NCBI GenBank assembly: GCA_937138395.1
Contig: CAKZPB010000033.1
Location: 1-37,708, forward strand
Source: an uncultured Pseudomonadota bacterium
Lineage (GTDB): Bacteria > Pseudomonadota > Gammaproteobacteria > Xanthomonadales > Wenzhouxiangellaceae
Direction: 5' to 3'
Length of the DNA stretch: 37,708 nt
Part shown: piece by piece, positions 6,996-14,966 of the stretch
Layout: each line of letters opens with the position of its first letter
Numbering within the stretch: the stretch's first letter is position 1
Made by a program: the position numbers and the translations under genes
The notes under the pieces: model-generated
The model's database searches: none
The model's input: only the letters and a program-made list of their open reading frames with translations
What the model was told of the DNA's origin: nothing

Positions 6996-9431
6996 ATGAG
7001 AGTTTTGTTGTTGATTGCACTGCTGTTCAGCGCGACTGTAGCGGCTGAAGAGTTTGTTGTCGAAGAAATTCGTGTTGATGGTCTGCAGCGTATTTCCGAA
7101 GGCACCGTATTCAGTTTTTTGCCAATCGAGGTCAATGAAACACTGACCCCGGCACTGGCGCGATCGAGCATTCGTGATTTGTACCGCAGCGGCTTTTTTG
7201 ATCAGGTCGGCCTGGCACGTGACGGCAACATTCTGGTCATCCAGGTTCGTGAGCGCCCGGCTATCTCGGCCGTGACGCTGAGCGGTAATCGCAAGATCGA
7301 TTCCGAGGCACTGATGCCTGCACTGGCAGACATTGGCATTGCCGAAGGTGAAGTCTTTGATCAACTTGCGCTGGACCAGATTCGACAGGAACTGGTTCGC
7401 CAGTATTTCAGCCAGGGCCACTATGCCGTCGAAGTCGATACGAGACTGATCGAGCTGGACCGCAATCGGGTCAATATCGCCATCGTCATCGAAGAAAATG
7501 ATCCGGCCAAGATTCGCCATCTGAATATCGTTGGCAACACGGCCTTTGCCGAGGACGAACTGCGCGACGACTTTGAATCCGATACCAGCAATGGTCTTGC
7601 GTTCTGGAGCGGCAAAACGAACTACACGCGAGAAAAACTTTCGGGGGATCTGGAGCGCCTGCGCGCCTACTACCTGGATCGCGGCTACGTCGATTTTGCA
7701 ATCGAATCCACACAGGTTTCGATCAGTCCGGACAAGCAGGACATTTATATCACCGCCAATGTGCGTGAGGGCGAGGTCTACACGGTCAGCGATGTACAAG
7801 TTACCGGCGACCTGGTGCTGGAAGAATCCACGATTCGTCAACTGATCACGACGGCGCCGAATCAAACCTTTTCCAGAGGAGCGGTCGAAAGCAGTGTTGA
7901 AAGCATTACTGCGGTATTGGCCAATTTCGGTTATGCCTTCGCCAACGTCAACCCTGTACCGCGCGTGGATCGCGAGAACAACACCGTAGACATCACCTTT
8001 TTCATCGAGCCGGGCAAACGCGTGTTTGTTCGTCGCGTCGAGTTTCAGGGCAACCTGAGCAGCAAGGACGAGGTGCTGCGTCGTGAAATGCGCCAGTTCG
8101 AAGGTGCCTGGTTTTCGCAATCGGCCATTGACCGGTCGCGGCTTCGCCTGCAGCGAATCGGCTACTTCGATAACGTCAATATCGAAACACCGGCCGTTGA
8201 AGGCACCGATGATCAGATCGATGTCATCGTCAGCGTAGAGGAACGATCCTCCGGCAACTTCCAGATCGGCCTTGGGTTTTCACAGCTCCAGGGGCTGATT
8301 CTTTCGGCTTCGGTCCAACAGGAAAATTTTCTGGGCTCGGGCCGTAACGTCGGCTTCGGTGTCAGCCGCAGCTCCATTCAGCGTTCGGTCAATTTGAATT
8401 ACAACAACCCGTACTGGACAGACGACGGGGTGTCGCGCGGCTTTTTCATCAATTATTCTGAATTCAACCAGCAGAACGCCAACCTGTCGGCCTTTTCGAC
8501 CAGCCAGGGTGCGGCGGGCGTCAATTTCGGATTTCCAGTCACCGAAGTCGACTTTGTCCGCTTTGGTGCTGCGTTTCAGCGCCTGGACATCAACATCGGT
8601 CAACCGCGCTTCATTCGTGAAGACCCGGAGGACCCGACCAGCCCGATCATCGGAACCGAGATCGAAGTGACTCGCCCGCTCGCCATCAGCCTGGACAGCA
8701 ACCAGGACGGCATTCTGTCGACCGACGAACGCGAAGTGGACTCGTTCGTGCTGGACGGCGGCTGGGCGCGCGATACGCGCAACCATTTCCTGACGCCAAC
8801 GCGCGGATCGATCAATCGACTGAATCTGGAAGTCGCCGTGCCCGGCAGCACGCGTGGGTACTACAAGATCCAGTATCGTGGACAGAAATACTGGCCGTTG
8901 TTCAACGGCGACTGGGCGTTTTCCGTGCGCGGCAATGTAGCCTATGGCGACAGCTATGACGGCGACGATAACCTTGGTCCACCGGCAGAGCCTGAGCTCG
9001 ACCCGGCCCGCCGAGATGACTGCTTGTTGGACGAGGTAGTTGTCACTGACGGCGGGCTGCCGTTCTGGGAACATTTTGTTGGCGGCGGCGTGTCGGACAT
9101 TCGCGGTTTTGAAGACAACTCGATTGGACCCAAAGATCAGTTCTGTCGTTCGGTCGGCGGCGATTTCAAAGTGGTTGGCGGTATCGAGCTGGCATTTCCG
9201 ATTCCTCTGGCCGATGTCAGCGGCACGCGCCTGGCCTGGTTTGTCGACGTCGGCGGCGTGTTTACCGATGCCAGCAATTTCGATCAGGATTTCCTGCGCG
9301 CCTCAACCGGTATTTCACTGACCTGGCAGGCGCCGGTCGGCCCATTGATCATCAACCTGGCCTACCCGCTGCGCGAACGTGAATTTGACCAAACCGAAAC
9401 CATTCAATTTTCCTTTGGCGCCCAGTTCTAG
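6996..9431 (+). CDS. bamA: Outer membrane assembly factor BamA
   Basis: 811 aa. This Omp85 protein inserts beta-barrel proteins into the outer membrane. It has a signal peptide (MRVLLLIALLFSATVAA), five POTRA repeats over about residues 20-420 (the first begins EEFVVEEIRVDGLQRISEG), then a 16-strand barrel. The conserved loop-6 motif appears as IRGF (SDIRGFEDNSIGP), with a nearby Cys pair (RRDDC and DQFCR) as in other BamA loop 6 regions. The chain ends in Phe (SFGAQF), the usual barrel signal. The ATG at 6996 sits after GGAGCGAA and yields a clean signal peptide; the open frame begins earlier inside rseP. An EF-hand-like loop is present at residues 567-578 (see findings). Confidence 0.98.
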   Translation: MRVLLLIALLFSATVAAEEFVVEEIRVDGLQRISEGTVFSFLPIEVNETLTPALARSSIRDLYRSGFFDQVGLARDGNILVIQVRERPAISAVTLSGNRKIDSEALMPALADIGIAEGEVFDQLALDQIRQELVRQYFSQGHYAVEVDTRLIELDRNRVNIAIVIEENDPAKIRHLNIVGNTAFAEDELRDDFESDTSNGLAFWSGKTNYTREKLSGDLERLRAYYLDRGYVDFAIESTQVSISPDKQDIYITANVREGEVYTVSDVQVTGDLVLEESTIRQLITTAPNQTFSRGAVESSVESITAVLANFGYAFANVNPVPRVDRENNTVDITFFIEPGKRVFVRRVEFQGNLSSKDEVLRREMRQFEGAWFSQSAIDRSRLRLQRIGYFDNVNIETPAVEGTDDQIDVIVSVEERSSGNFQIGLGFSQLQGLILSASVQQENFLGSGRNVGFGVSRSSIQRSVNLNYNNPYWTDDGVSRGFFINYSEFNQQNANLSAFSTSQGAAGVNFGFPVTEVDFVRFGAAFQRLDINIGQPRFIREDPEDPTSPIIGTEIEVTRPLAISLDSNQDGILSTDEREVDSFVLDGGWARDTRNHFLTPTRGSINRLNLEVAVPGSTRGYYKIQYRGQKYWPLFNGDWAFSVRGNVAYGDSYDGDDNLGPPAEPELDPARRDDCLLDEVVVTDGGLPFWEHFVGGGVSDIRGFEDNSIGPKDQFCRSVGGDFKVVGGIELAFPIPLADVSGTRLAWFVDVGGVFTDASNFDQDFLRASTGISLTWQAPVGPLIINLAYPLREREFDQTETIQFSFGAQF

Positions 9432-9478
9432 CGCTTGACCCCACGGGCCCGGGCGCTGCAGGTGTAGGAAAATGCAGC

Positions 9479-9500
9479 AAAAAAGCCTATACTGTAGGCT
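9479..9500 (-). terminator. Minus-strand hairpin with T-run between bamA and skp
   Basis: A perfect 6-bp stem AGCCTA (9484-9489)/TAGGCT (9495-9500) closes a 5-base loop. Read on the minus strand it is followed immediately by six T (the A-run 9479-9484), the form of an intrinsic terminator, but no minus-strand gene is nearby. It could stop antisense transcription. On the plus strand it could act as an mRNA processing or stability stem ahead of skp. The stem also contains TATACT (9488-9493), which could be a -10 box. Confidence 0.45.
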
Positions 9501-9524
9501 CGTTTGACTGATGATGGTCGTGGT

Positions 9525-10046
9525 ATGCGCGCGTTTCTTTTCGTTCTGCTGATGCTGATGTCGCTGGGAGTTACTGCCCAGACCGATATTCGTATCGGCT
9601 ATGTCGATATGAAACGCCTGCTTGACAACGCGCCACAAGTGCTTGCCGGACGCGAACAACTGGATCTCGAATTTCGACCGCGCAATGAAGCGCTGCTCGC
9701 CGACGAGCAGCAGTTGCTCGAACTCGAACAGGCACTGGCCAGCGCCGAATTACTGAGCAATGAAGCCATCGCCCAGCGTGAACGCGAAATTCGCAATTTG
9801 AGCCGTTCGATCGAGCGCCGTCGAGAGGACCTGGCCGAAGAACTGAATTTCCGTCGAAATGCTGAAATCAAGTTGCTCGGCGAGGAGATCGAACTGGCGG
9901 TTCAGACCGTGGCACGCCGCGAAGGCTATGACCTGGTGCTGTCGAGCCCGGTGGCCTATGCGTCTGACACGATCGACATCACCGAACAGGTACTGACCTT
10001 CCTCGAAGTCGACTTCCAGCTTCAGGGACAACGAAGCGGACAATGA
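9525..10046 (+). CDS. skp: OmpH/Skp family periplasmic chaperone
   Basis: 173 aa. Skp is a jellyfish-shaped trimer that holds unfolded outer-membrane proteins on the way to BamA. A signal peptide (MRAFLFVLLMLMSLGVTAQ) precedes the RIGYVDMKRLLDNAPQ motif typical of the family. The middle (about 50-130) is a long charged coiled coil rich in Glu, Arg and Leu, and the C-terminus returns to the small beta body (GYDLVLSSPVAYASDTIDIT). I start at the ATG giving a standard signal peptide; an in-frame TTG seven codons upstream is less likely. Its stop overlaps the lpxD start (ATGA). Confidence 0.94.
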   Translation: MRAFLFVLLMLMSLGVTAQTDIRIGYVDMKRLLDNAPQVLAGREQLDLEFRPRNEALLADEQQLLELEQALASAELLSNEAIAQREREIRNLSRSIERRREDLAEELNFRRNAEIKLLGEEIELAVQTVARREGYDLVLSSPVAYASDTIDITEQVLTFLEVDFQLQGQRSGQ

Positions 10047-11092
10047 GCGGCGCGAAGTCGTGCCGACAGCCCGACGTAGCAAACTCCGGCTACAGTCTGG
10101 ACGAATTGGCTGAACACCTCGAACTCCCGCTCCGTGTCCAGGGCCAGCCCAGCCGACACCTGCGCATCGATTCAGCCGCAGGGCTTGAAAAGGCTCGACC
10201 AGGGCAGATCAGCTTTCTGGCCAATACCCGCTACCGCAGGCTGCTGCAAGGCACTCAGGCATCGGTCGTCATTCTGTCTGAAACGATGAGCGAGCACGCG
10301 CCCTGTGCCAGCCTGGTCAGTGAGAACCCCTATGCCAGCTGGGCTCAGGCCTTGAATCTGCTTAATCCGGCACCTTCGTTCAAACAGGGTGTTGCCGATT
10401 CTGCCGATGTCCATCCGACGGCCCAGGTGGATGCGAGCGCGCGCATTGAAGGATTGTGCCTGATCGGTGCAGACGTCCGGATCGGACCACGATGCCGAAT
10501 CGGACCCGGCTGCGTGATCGAATCGGGCAGTTGCATCGAGGCTGATTCCGAACTGGTCGGCCAGGTCTACATTGGTTCTCGCGTCAAACTTGGTCAGCGC
10601 GTACGCATCCATCCAGGAGTTGTGATCGGTTCCGATGGGTTTGGCATTGCCATGGACTCCGGTCAATGGCAGAACGTGCCTCAGCTCGGTTCGGTCGTGA
10701 TTGGCGATGATTGCGAAATTGGCGCCAACACCACGATTGATCGCGGCGCACTGGATGACACGATACTGGGCAACGACGTACGAATCGATAATCAGGTGCA
10801 GATTGCGCATAATGTTGTCATTGGCGATCACACGGCCATTGCCGGCTGCGTCGGCATTGCCGGTTCAACCCGGATTGGACAATACTGCCTGGTTGCCGGT
10901 GCCTCGGGCATTGCCGGTCATCTGGATATTTGTGACCATGTCGTGATTACTGCCATGAGCACCGTATTGCATTCCATCGATCAGCCGGGCAGCTACGGTT
11001 CCGGCATTCCGGCACGCCCCCAGCGAAGTTGGCAGCGCCTGCTGGTGCGCCTGGGCCAGCTCGATCGATGGATGCGCAGATCACGCGAATGA
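10043..11092 (+). CDS. lpxD: UDP-3-O-(3-hydroxyacyl)glucosamine N-acyltransferase
   Basis: 349 aa, typical length. It is the third step of lipid A synthesis, adding the N-linked hydroxyacyl chain from acyl-ACP. The N-terminal uridine-binding domain (about 15-110) includes GQISFLANTRYRRLL. From about residue 115 a left-handed beta helix of hexapeptide repeats (IGADVRIGPRCRIGPG) follows, with the catalytic-type His256 in IAHNVVIGD. The C-terminal helical tail ends in RRSRE. The first 15 or so residues are poorly typical, but the ATGA overlap with skp supports this start. It is part of the skp-lpxD-fabZ-lpxA-lpxB lipid A block. Confidence 0.97.
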   Translation: MSGAKSCRQPDVANSGYSLDELAEHLELPLRVQGQPSRHLRIDSAAGLEKARPGQISFLANTRYRRLLQGTQASVVILSETMSEHAPCASLVSENPYASWAQALNLLNPAPSFKQGVADSADVHPTAQVDASARIEGLCLIGADVRIGPRCRIGPGCVIESGSCIEADSELVGQVYIGSRVKLGQRVRIHPGVVIGSDGFGIAMDSGQWQNVPQLGSVVIGDDCEIGANTTIDRGALDDTILGNDVRIDNQVQIAHNVVIGDHTAIAGCVGIAGSTRIGQYCLVAGASGIAGHLDICDHVVITAMSTVLHSIDQPGSYGSGIPARPQRSWQRLLVRLGQLDRWMRRSRE

Positions 11093-11155
11093 TCAGTTAC
11101 AGTGCATGCAATATCCACGACCGTGGCCAACACGAATTGAATTGAACGAATCGCT

Positions 11156-11614
11156 ATGACTGAGCCAAACGCTGTCGACATCGAACGCATTTTTGAACTG
11201 TTACCGCATCGTTACCCGTTTTTGCTGGTTGATCGCGTGCTGGACTGGCAGAAAGACGATCCAGCCAGTATTCATGCATTGAAGAATGTGACCATCAACG
11301 AGCCGTTTTTCCAGGGTCATTTCCCGGGTCACCCAGTAATGCCGGGTGTTTTGATCCTCGAGGCAATGGCGCAGGCTGCCGGTTGCCTGGCCCACTTGAT
11401 ACTGGAAGAGACAGGCGGCAAGAAGCAACTGTTCTATCTGGTCAAGATCGATAAAGCGCGCTTTTCGAAAGTGGTATCGCCTGGCGATCAGCTGCACTTT
11501 CACGTCCAGCAGAAGCGCCAGATGCGTGGCATGGGGCTATACACGGCCGAAACCCGTGTTGAGGGAAAACCAGTGGCCAGCTGCGAAATGCTGTGCGCTG
11601 CGCGGCCTGAATGA
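11156..11614 (+). CDS. fabZ: 3-hydroxyacyl-[acyl-carrier-protein] dehydratase FabZ
   Basis: 152 aa. This hot-dog-fold enzyme dehydrates 3-hydroxyacyl-ACP in fatty acid elongation. It competes with LpxA/LpxD for the same substrate, which is why it sits between them. Active residues are His55 in GHFPGHPVMPGVL and Glu69 in ILEAMAQAAG, the expected 14-residue spacing. The N-terminus has the family pattern IFELLPHRYPFLLVDRV. A 63-base gap separates it from lpxD. Its stop overlaps the lpxA start as ATGA, implying translational coupling. Confidence 0.98.
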   Translation: MTEPNAVDIERIFELLPHRYPFLLVDRVLDWQKDDPASIHALKNVTINEPFFQGHFPGHPVMPGVLILEAMAQAAGCLAHLILEETGGKKQLFYLVKIDKARFSKVVSPGDQLHFHVQQKRQMRGMGLYTAETRVEGKPVASCEMLCAARPE

Positions 11615-12381
11615 TTCATCCGACTGCCATCATTGAAGACGGCGCCGAAATTGCTGAAGACGTCCAGATCGGCCCCTACAGCATCATTGGCCCTGAAGTA
11701 CAGCTCGATTCCGGCTGCCAGATCGGGCCCCACGTGGTCATCACCGGGCGCACGCAGATTGGCGAAGGAACCCGCATCTTTCAGTTTGCCTCGATTGGTG
11801 AGCAGCCGCAGGACAAGAAGTTTGCTGGCGAGAGCAGCGCACTGAAAATTGGTCGAAACAACACCATTCGCGAGTATGTCACCATCAATCGCGGCACTGC
11901 CGATGGTGGCGGCATTACTCGACTCGGCAACAACAATTGGTTGATGGCCTATACCCATATCGCTCACGATTGCCAGGTGGGTTCTCACTGTGTGCTGGCC
12001 AACGGAGCGACACTGGCAGGCCACGTGACGGTCGGTGATCATGTGGTATTTGCCGGCTTTTCCGGCGCGCATCAGTTCTGTCGCATTGGGTCATATGCCT
12101 TTCTTGGCATGTATGGCGGCGTCAACCAGGATGTGCCGGCCTACGTCCTGGTATCCGGCCAACCACCCAGGCCCCGCAGCGTCAACAGCGAAGGCCTGAA
12201 GCGTAATGGGTTTGCCGAAGAGGACATTCGACAGATCAAGCAGGCCTTCAAACTCTTGTATCGACAAGGGTATTCCCAACAGGATGCGCTGTCAGAAATC
12301 AGGCAGCGAAGCGAAGCCCATCCAGCCTTGAAAATCATGGTCGACAGTATCGAGGCCGGCAACCGAGGCCTGTTGCGCTAG
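11611..12381 (+). CDS. lpxA: UDP-N-acetylglucosamine acyltransferase
   Basis: 256 aa. It is the first step of lipid A synthesis, transferring a 3-hydroxyacyl chain to the 3-OH of UDP-GlcNAc in the cytoplasm. Hexapeptide repeats of the left-handed beta helix run from the start (IHPTAIIEDGAEIAEDVQIGP) to about residue 185. His116 and His119 in HIAHDCQVG match the E. coli pair that includes the catalytic base. The C-terminal helical domain (NSEGLKRNGF onward) binds ACP. Length and motifs are normal. It overlaps fabZ by 4 bases; lpxB starts 12 bases after its stop. Confidence 0.98.
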   Translation: MIHPTAIIEDGAEIAEDVQIGPYSIIGPEVQLDSGCQIGPHVVITGRTQIGEGTRIFQFASIGEQPQDKKFAGESSALKIGRNNTIREYVTINRGTADGGGITRLGNNNWLMAYTHIAHDCQVGSHCVLANGATLAGHVTVGDHVVFAGFSGAHQFCRIGSYAFLGMYGGVNQDVPAYVLVSGQPPRPRSVNSEGLKRNGFAEEDIRQIKQAFKLLYRQGYSQQDALSEIRQRSEAHPALKIMVDSIEAGNRGLLR

Positions 12382-12393
12382 GGTCTGGCTTTT

Positions 12394-13545
12394 GTGAATA
12401 TTACACTGGCCGCAGGCGAAGCCTCCGGTGATCAACTTGGCGCATCACTGGCCGAAGCGCTCAACGCTCGATATTCCAGTCTGGCGCTGAGCGGCGTAAT
12501 CGGACCTGAGATGGACGCAGCCGGTGTCCGTGGGCTGGCCAACATCGACCAACTGAATGTCATGGGCCTGACCGAAGTGGTACGTCACCTTCCGCGACTG
12601 ATTCAGCTGCGCCGACAACTGCGCAGCGATATCCTGGATTCAAACCAGCAGCTGTTTGTCGGCATCGATGCTCCGGATTTCAATCTTGGTCTGGCCCGCC
12701 AGCTGAAGCGTCAAGGCCTGGCCACCGCCCAGTGGGTCGCACCCAGCGTGTGGGCCTGGCGCCGCTATCGCGTTCGCAAGATCGCGCGCTCGCTCGATTT
12801 GCTGCTGACTTTGTTCCCGTTCGAAGACACGGTGTTTTCTGGCACTGGGCTCGACGTCCGGTACACGGGCCACCCACTGGCCGACGCGATCCCGATGCAG
12901 ATTGATCGCGCCGCAGCACGGGCGAAATTAGGGCTGAACAATGGTGCCACGATCATCGCACTGTTACCGGGTAGTCGAGCCGGCGAATTGGGCCGGCATG
13001 CGCGACTGATCGCCGATACCGCCACGCAGCTGAGGAAGATCGAATCCGGCATGGAGCTGACGTTGCTGTTGGCCAATCCGGGCCATGTTGCGGTTATGGA
13101 ACAAACGCTGAAGCGTTCATTGGACCAGCTGGGCGTCCATGTGCTGATCAACCAGACCCGCACCGGACTGATGGCCGCCGACTGTGCCGTTGCTGCTTCA
13201 GGCACGGTTACGCTGGAAGCGCTGCTGTGCAAAACGCCAATGACCATTTTTTATCAGCTGAATCGCAGCACCTATTGGCTCGCCCAACGGCTGGTGAAAT
13301 CGCGCTGGATCGGTCTGCCCAACGTACTGGCCGATGACAATCTGGTGCCCGAACGTCTCCAGCTTGACGCAAATCCACGGCAACTATGTGATGATGTTCT
13401 CAGCTGGATCGACCAGCCCCGCAATCGATCGCATTTTCAACAGCGTGCAGAGCAGATTCATCAGCAGTTGGCCTGTTCGGCAGCGGAACGCACGGTCGAG
13501 ATCCTGGTCGAAAAATTTGGAGCCATTTTGGGGCCACTGTCATGA
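12394..13545 (+). CDS. lpxB: Lipid-A-disaccharide synthase
   Basis: 383 aa. This GT19 family glycosyltransferase joins UDP-diacylglucosamine and lipid X to form the lipid A disaccharide at the inner membrane face. It opens with [15 protein letters not shown] and carries [18 protein letters not shown], the [12 protein letters not shown] block and the C-terminal [12 protein letters not shown] nucleotide-sugar site followed by [11 protein letters not shown]. Translation begins with GTG at 12394; no nearby ATG would keep the AGEASGD motif. The stop overlaps the rnhB start (ATGA). Confidence 0.97.
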   Translation: MNITLAAGEASGDQLGASLAEALNARYSSLALSGVIGPEMDAAGVRGLANIDQLNVMGLTEVVRHLPRLIQLRRQLRSDILDSNQQLFVGIDAPDFNLGLARQLKRQGLATAQWVAPSVWAWRRYRVRKIARSLDLLLTLFPFEDTVFSGTGLDVRYTGHPLADAIPMQIDRAAARAKLGLNNGATIIALLPGSRAGELGRHARLIADTATQLRKIESGMELTLLLANPGHVAVMEQTLKRSLDQLGVHVLINQTRTGLMAADCAVAASGTVTLEALLCKTPMTIFYQLNRSTYWLAQRLVKSRWIGLPNVLADDNLVPERLQLDANPRQLCDDVLSWIDQPRNRSHFQQRAEQIHQQLACSAAERTVEILVEKFGAILGPLS

Positions 13546-14135
13546 TCAAACCATGGATTGCAGGTGTCGATGAAGCCGGGCGCGGGCCACTGGCCGGCCC
13601 GGTCGTGGCAGCGGCTGTAATACTGGACCCGGACCAGCCAATTGCCGGGCTGGCGGATTCAAAGAAACTCAGCCCCAGTCGACGGCAAAAGCTGTTTGCG
13701 CAGATCCAAGCCAACGCTGCGACCTCGGCCATTGCCGAGGCCAGCGTCGAAGAAATCGACGAACTGAATATTCTGCAGGCATCGCTACTCGCCATGAAAC
13801 GCGCGGTGTCTGGCCTGGAATTCTGGCCGGGTCTTGTCCGGGTCGACGGCAATCGGGCACCGGACCTGGGGACGATCGAAGTTCAGACGATTGTAGATGG
13901 CGATCAATTGGACCCGGCCATCAGCGCGGCGAGCATTCTTGCCAAAGTGCATCGTGACCAGATCATGATCAAGCTGGATCAACGCTATCCAGGCTATGCC
14001 TTTGCTCAAAACAAGGGCTACCCGACTGCGCAACACCGGACCGCCCTGTACGAACTCGGGCCAACCCCGGTCCATCGCAATTCTTTCAAGCCGGTTCAAC
14101 AGGCAGCGGAGTTTGCTCGCAAAACCAGGAAATGA
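13542..14135 (+). CDS. rnhB: Ribonuclease HII
   Basis: 197 aa, normal size. It removes ribonucleotides misincorporated in DNA and cleaves RNA in RNA-DNA hybrids using a DEDD metal site. Asp10 and Glu11 lie in [14 protein letters not shown], the third acidic residue in the [10 protein letters not shown] block, and the fourth in the downstream region containing [16 protein letters not shown]. The C-terminal [24 protein letters not shown] is family-typical. It is the last gene of the long plus-strand run. dnaE and accA, which often follow, are not here; instead a convergent gene ends 30 bases away. Confidence 0.97.
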   Translation: MIKPWIAGVDEAGRGPLAGPVVAAAVILDPDQPIAGLADSKKLSPSRRQKLFAQIQANAATSAIAEASVEEIDELNILQASLLAMKRAVSGLEFWPGLVRVDGNRAPDLGTIEVQTIVDGDQLDPAISAASILAKVHRDQIMIKLDQRYPGYAFAQNKGYPTAQHRTALYELGPTPVHRNSFKPVQQAAEFARKTRK

Positions 14136-14165
14136 GCCTGCGCGAGGGGCACGCTCGAGACTGCA

Positions 14166-14435
14166 CTAACCCGTCGTGAAACCGACCGGCGGCTGTTCGG
14201 GGCGGGCAGGCGCTTGTTGAACCTGTTCTACGACAGCACGTTCGGGCCCCTGGTTGAGCCAGGCAGCCAGCTGTTCAAGTGCCTTGACGTCGCCACAGGC
14301 CAGCACCTCAACCTGACCATTGGCCAAGTTGATGGCATGCCCCTGAATGCCCAGCGATTCGGCCTGAGCGCGCGTCGAGGCGCGGAAGAACACGCCCTGC
14401 ACCGTCCCACTGATCGTGAACAAGCGACATTGCAT
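14166..14435 (-). CDS. acyP: Acylphosphatase
   Basis: 89 aa, the standard size of this small alpha/beta sandwich enzyme, which hydrolyses the carboxyl-phosphate bond of acyl phosphates. The phosphate loop GTVQGVFFR holds catalytic Arg18, and Asn36 in GHAINLANGQVEV is the second catalytic residue, with the canonical 18-residue spacing. Its ATG overlaps the stop of the thioredoxin-like gene upstream by one base (TGATG), so it is probably translated by re-initiation from that gene. The physiological role of bacterial acylphosphatases is not settled, and the partner gene gives no firm clue. Confidence 0.93.
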   Translation of the reverse strand: MQCRLFTISGTVQGVFFRASTRAQAESLGIQGHAINLANGQVEVLACGDVKALEQLAAWLNQGPERAVVEQVQQAPARPEQPPVGFTTG

Positions 14436-14905
14436 CAGTCGGTCAGCTCGTCGACCCGCTCGATAATCTGGGCGCTGGTGATCGGTCCGATCCAGGTCTC
14501 GACCAGCGCCCCGGCAGGATTGACCAGAAAACTGGTCGGCAGCGCCAGCGGTGCCCCAAGTGCTTCCGGTGGATTGTAAGTATCCACAATCAGAATGGGA
14601 TAGCTGGCTGGATACTGCTGCAGAAACTGCTCGAATGCGTCGACCTCGGTTTCTTCATACGCCAGCCCAAGCACCATGATGTCGTCGCGCGCATCATGCA
14701 TACTCGAAAAGTCAGGGATTTCCTTGCGACAGGGCGCGCACCACGTCGCCCAATAGTTGACCAGCACCCACTGCCCGCGATAGTCACTGAGTCGCGCCGT
14801 GTTGCCATCAAGAGCCGGCAGCTCGAAGTCGATTTCGGCGAGTGCTGGTTGAAGCTGCAGGCCGAGGGCGAGGATGCAGGCTGCAATAAAAGAGGGGTTC
14901 AACAA
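14435..14905 (-). CDS. TlpA/ResA-like periplasmic thioredoxin-fold protein
   Basis: 156 aa. A signal peptide (MLNPSFIAACILALGLQLQPALA) is followed by a thioredoxin fold: the beginning IDFELPALDGNTARLSDYRG, the redox site WCAPC with Cys56 and Cys59, and the cis-Pro loop ALPTSFLVNP. Such proteins reduce disulfides in the periplasm, for instance on apocytochromes or folding intermediates. The specific partner cannot be read from the sequence. There is no membrane anchor besides the signal peptide. It is the first gene of a two-gene unit with the acylphosphatase. Confidence 0.88.
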   Translation of the reverse strand: MLNPSFIAACILALGLQLQPALAEIDFELPALDGNTARLSDYRGQWVLVNYWATWCAPCRKEIPDFSSMHDARDDIMVLGLAYEETEVDAFEQFLQQYPASYPILIVDTYNPPEALGAPLALPTSFLVNPAGALVETWIGPITSAQIIERVDELTD

Positions 14906-14966
14906 GACGGTTCTCCTGGATGCTTTCAGTAATCAATGGCCCTGGTGTGACCGCTGCAATCAACAA

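Noticed and set aside
6927-8120. 397-codon open frame antisense to rseP end and bamA
   Set aside because: It lies opposite well-supported genes, has no ribosome binding site or family motifs, and long antisense frames are expected from codon bias.
8280-9074. 264-codon antisense frame opposite the bamA barrel
   Set aside because: It is a shadow of the bamA reading frame with no signal of its own.
14136-14165. Bidirectional terminator between rnhB and the acylphosphatase gene
   Set aside because: Only weak complementarity is visible and no T-run on either strand.
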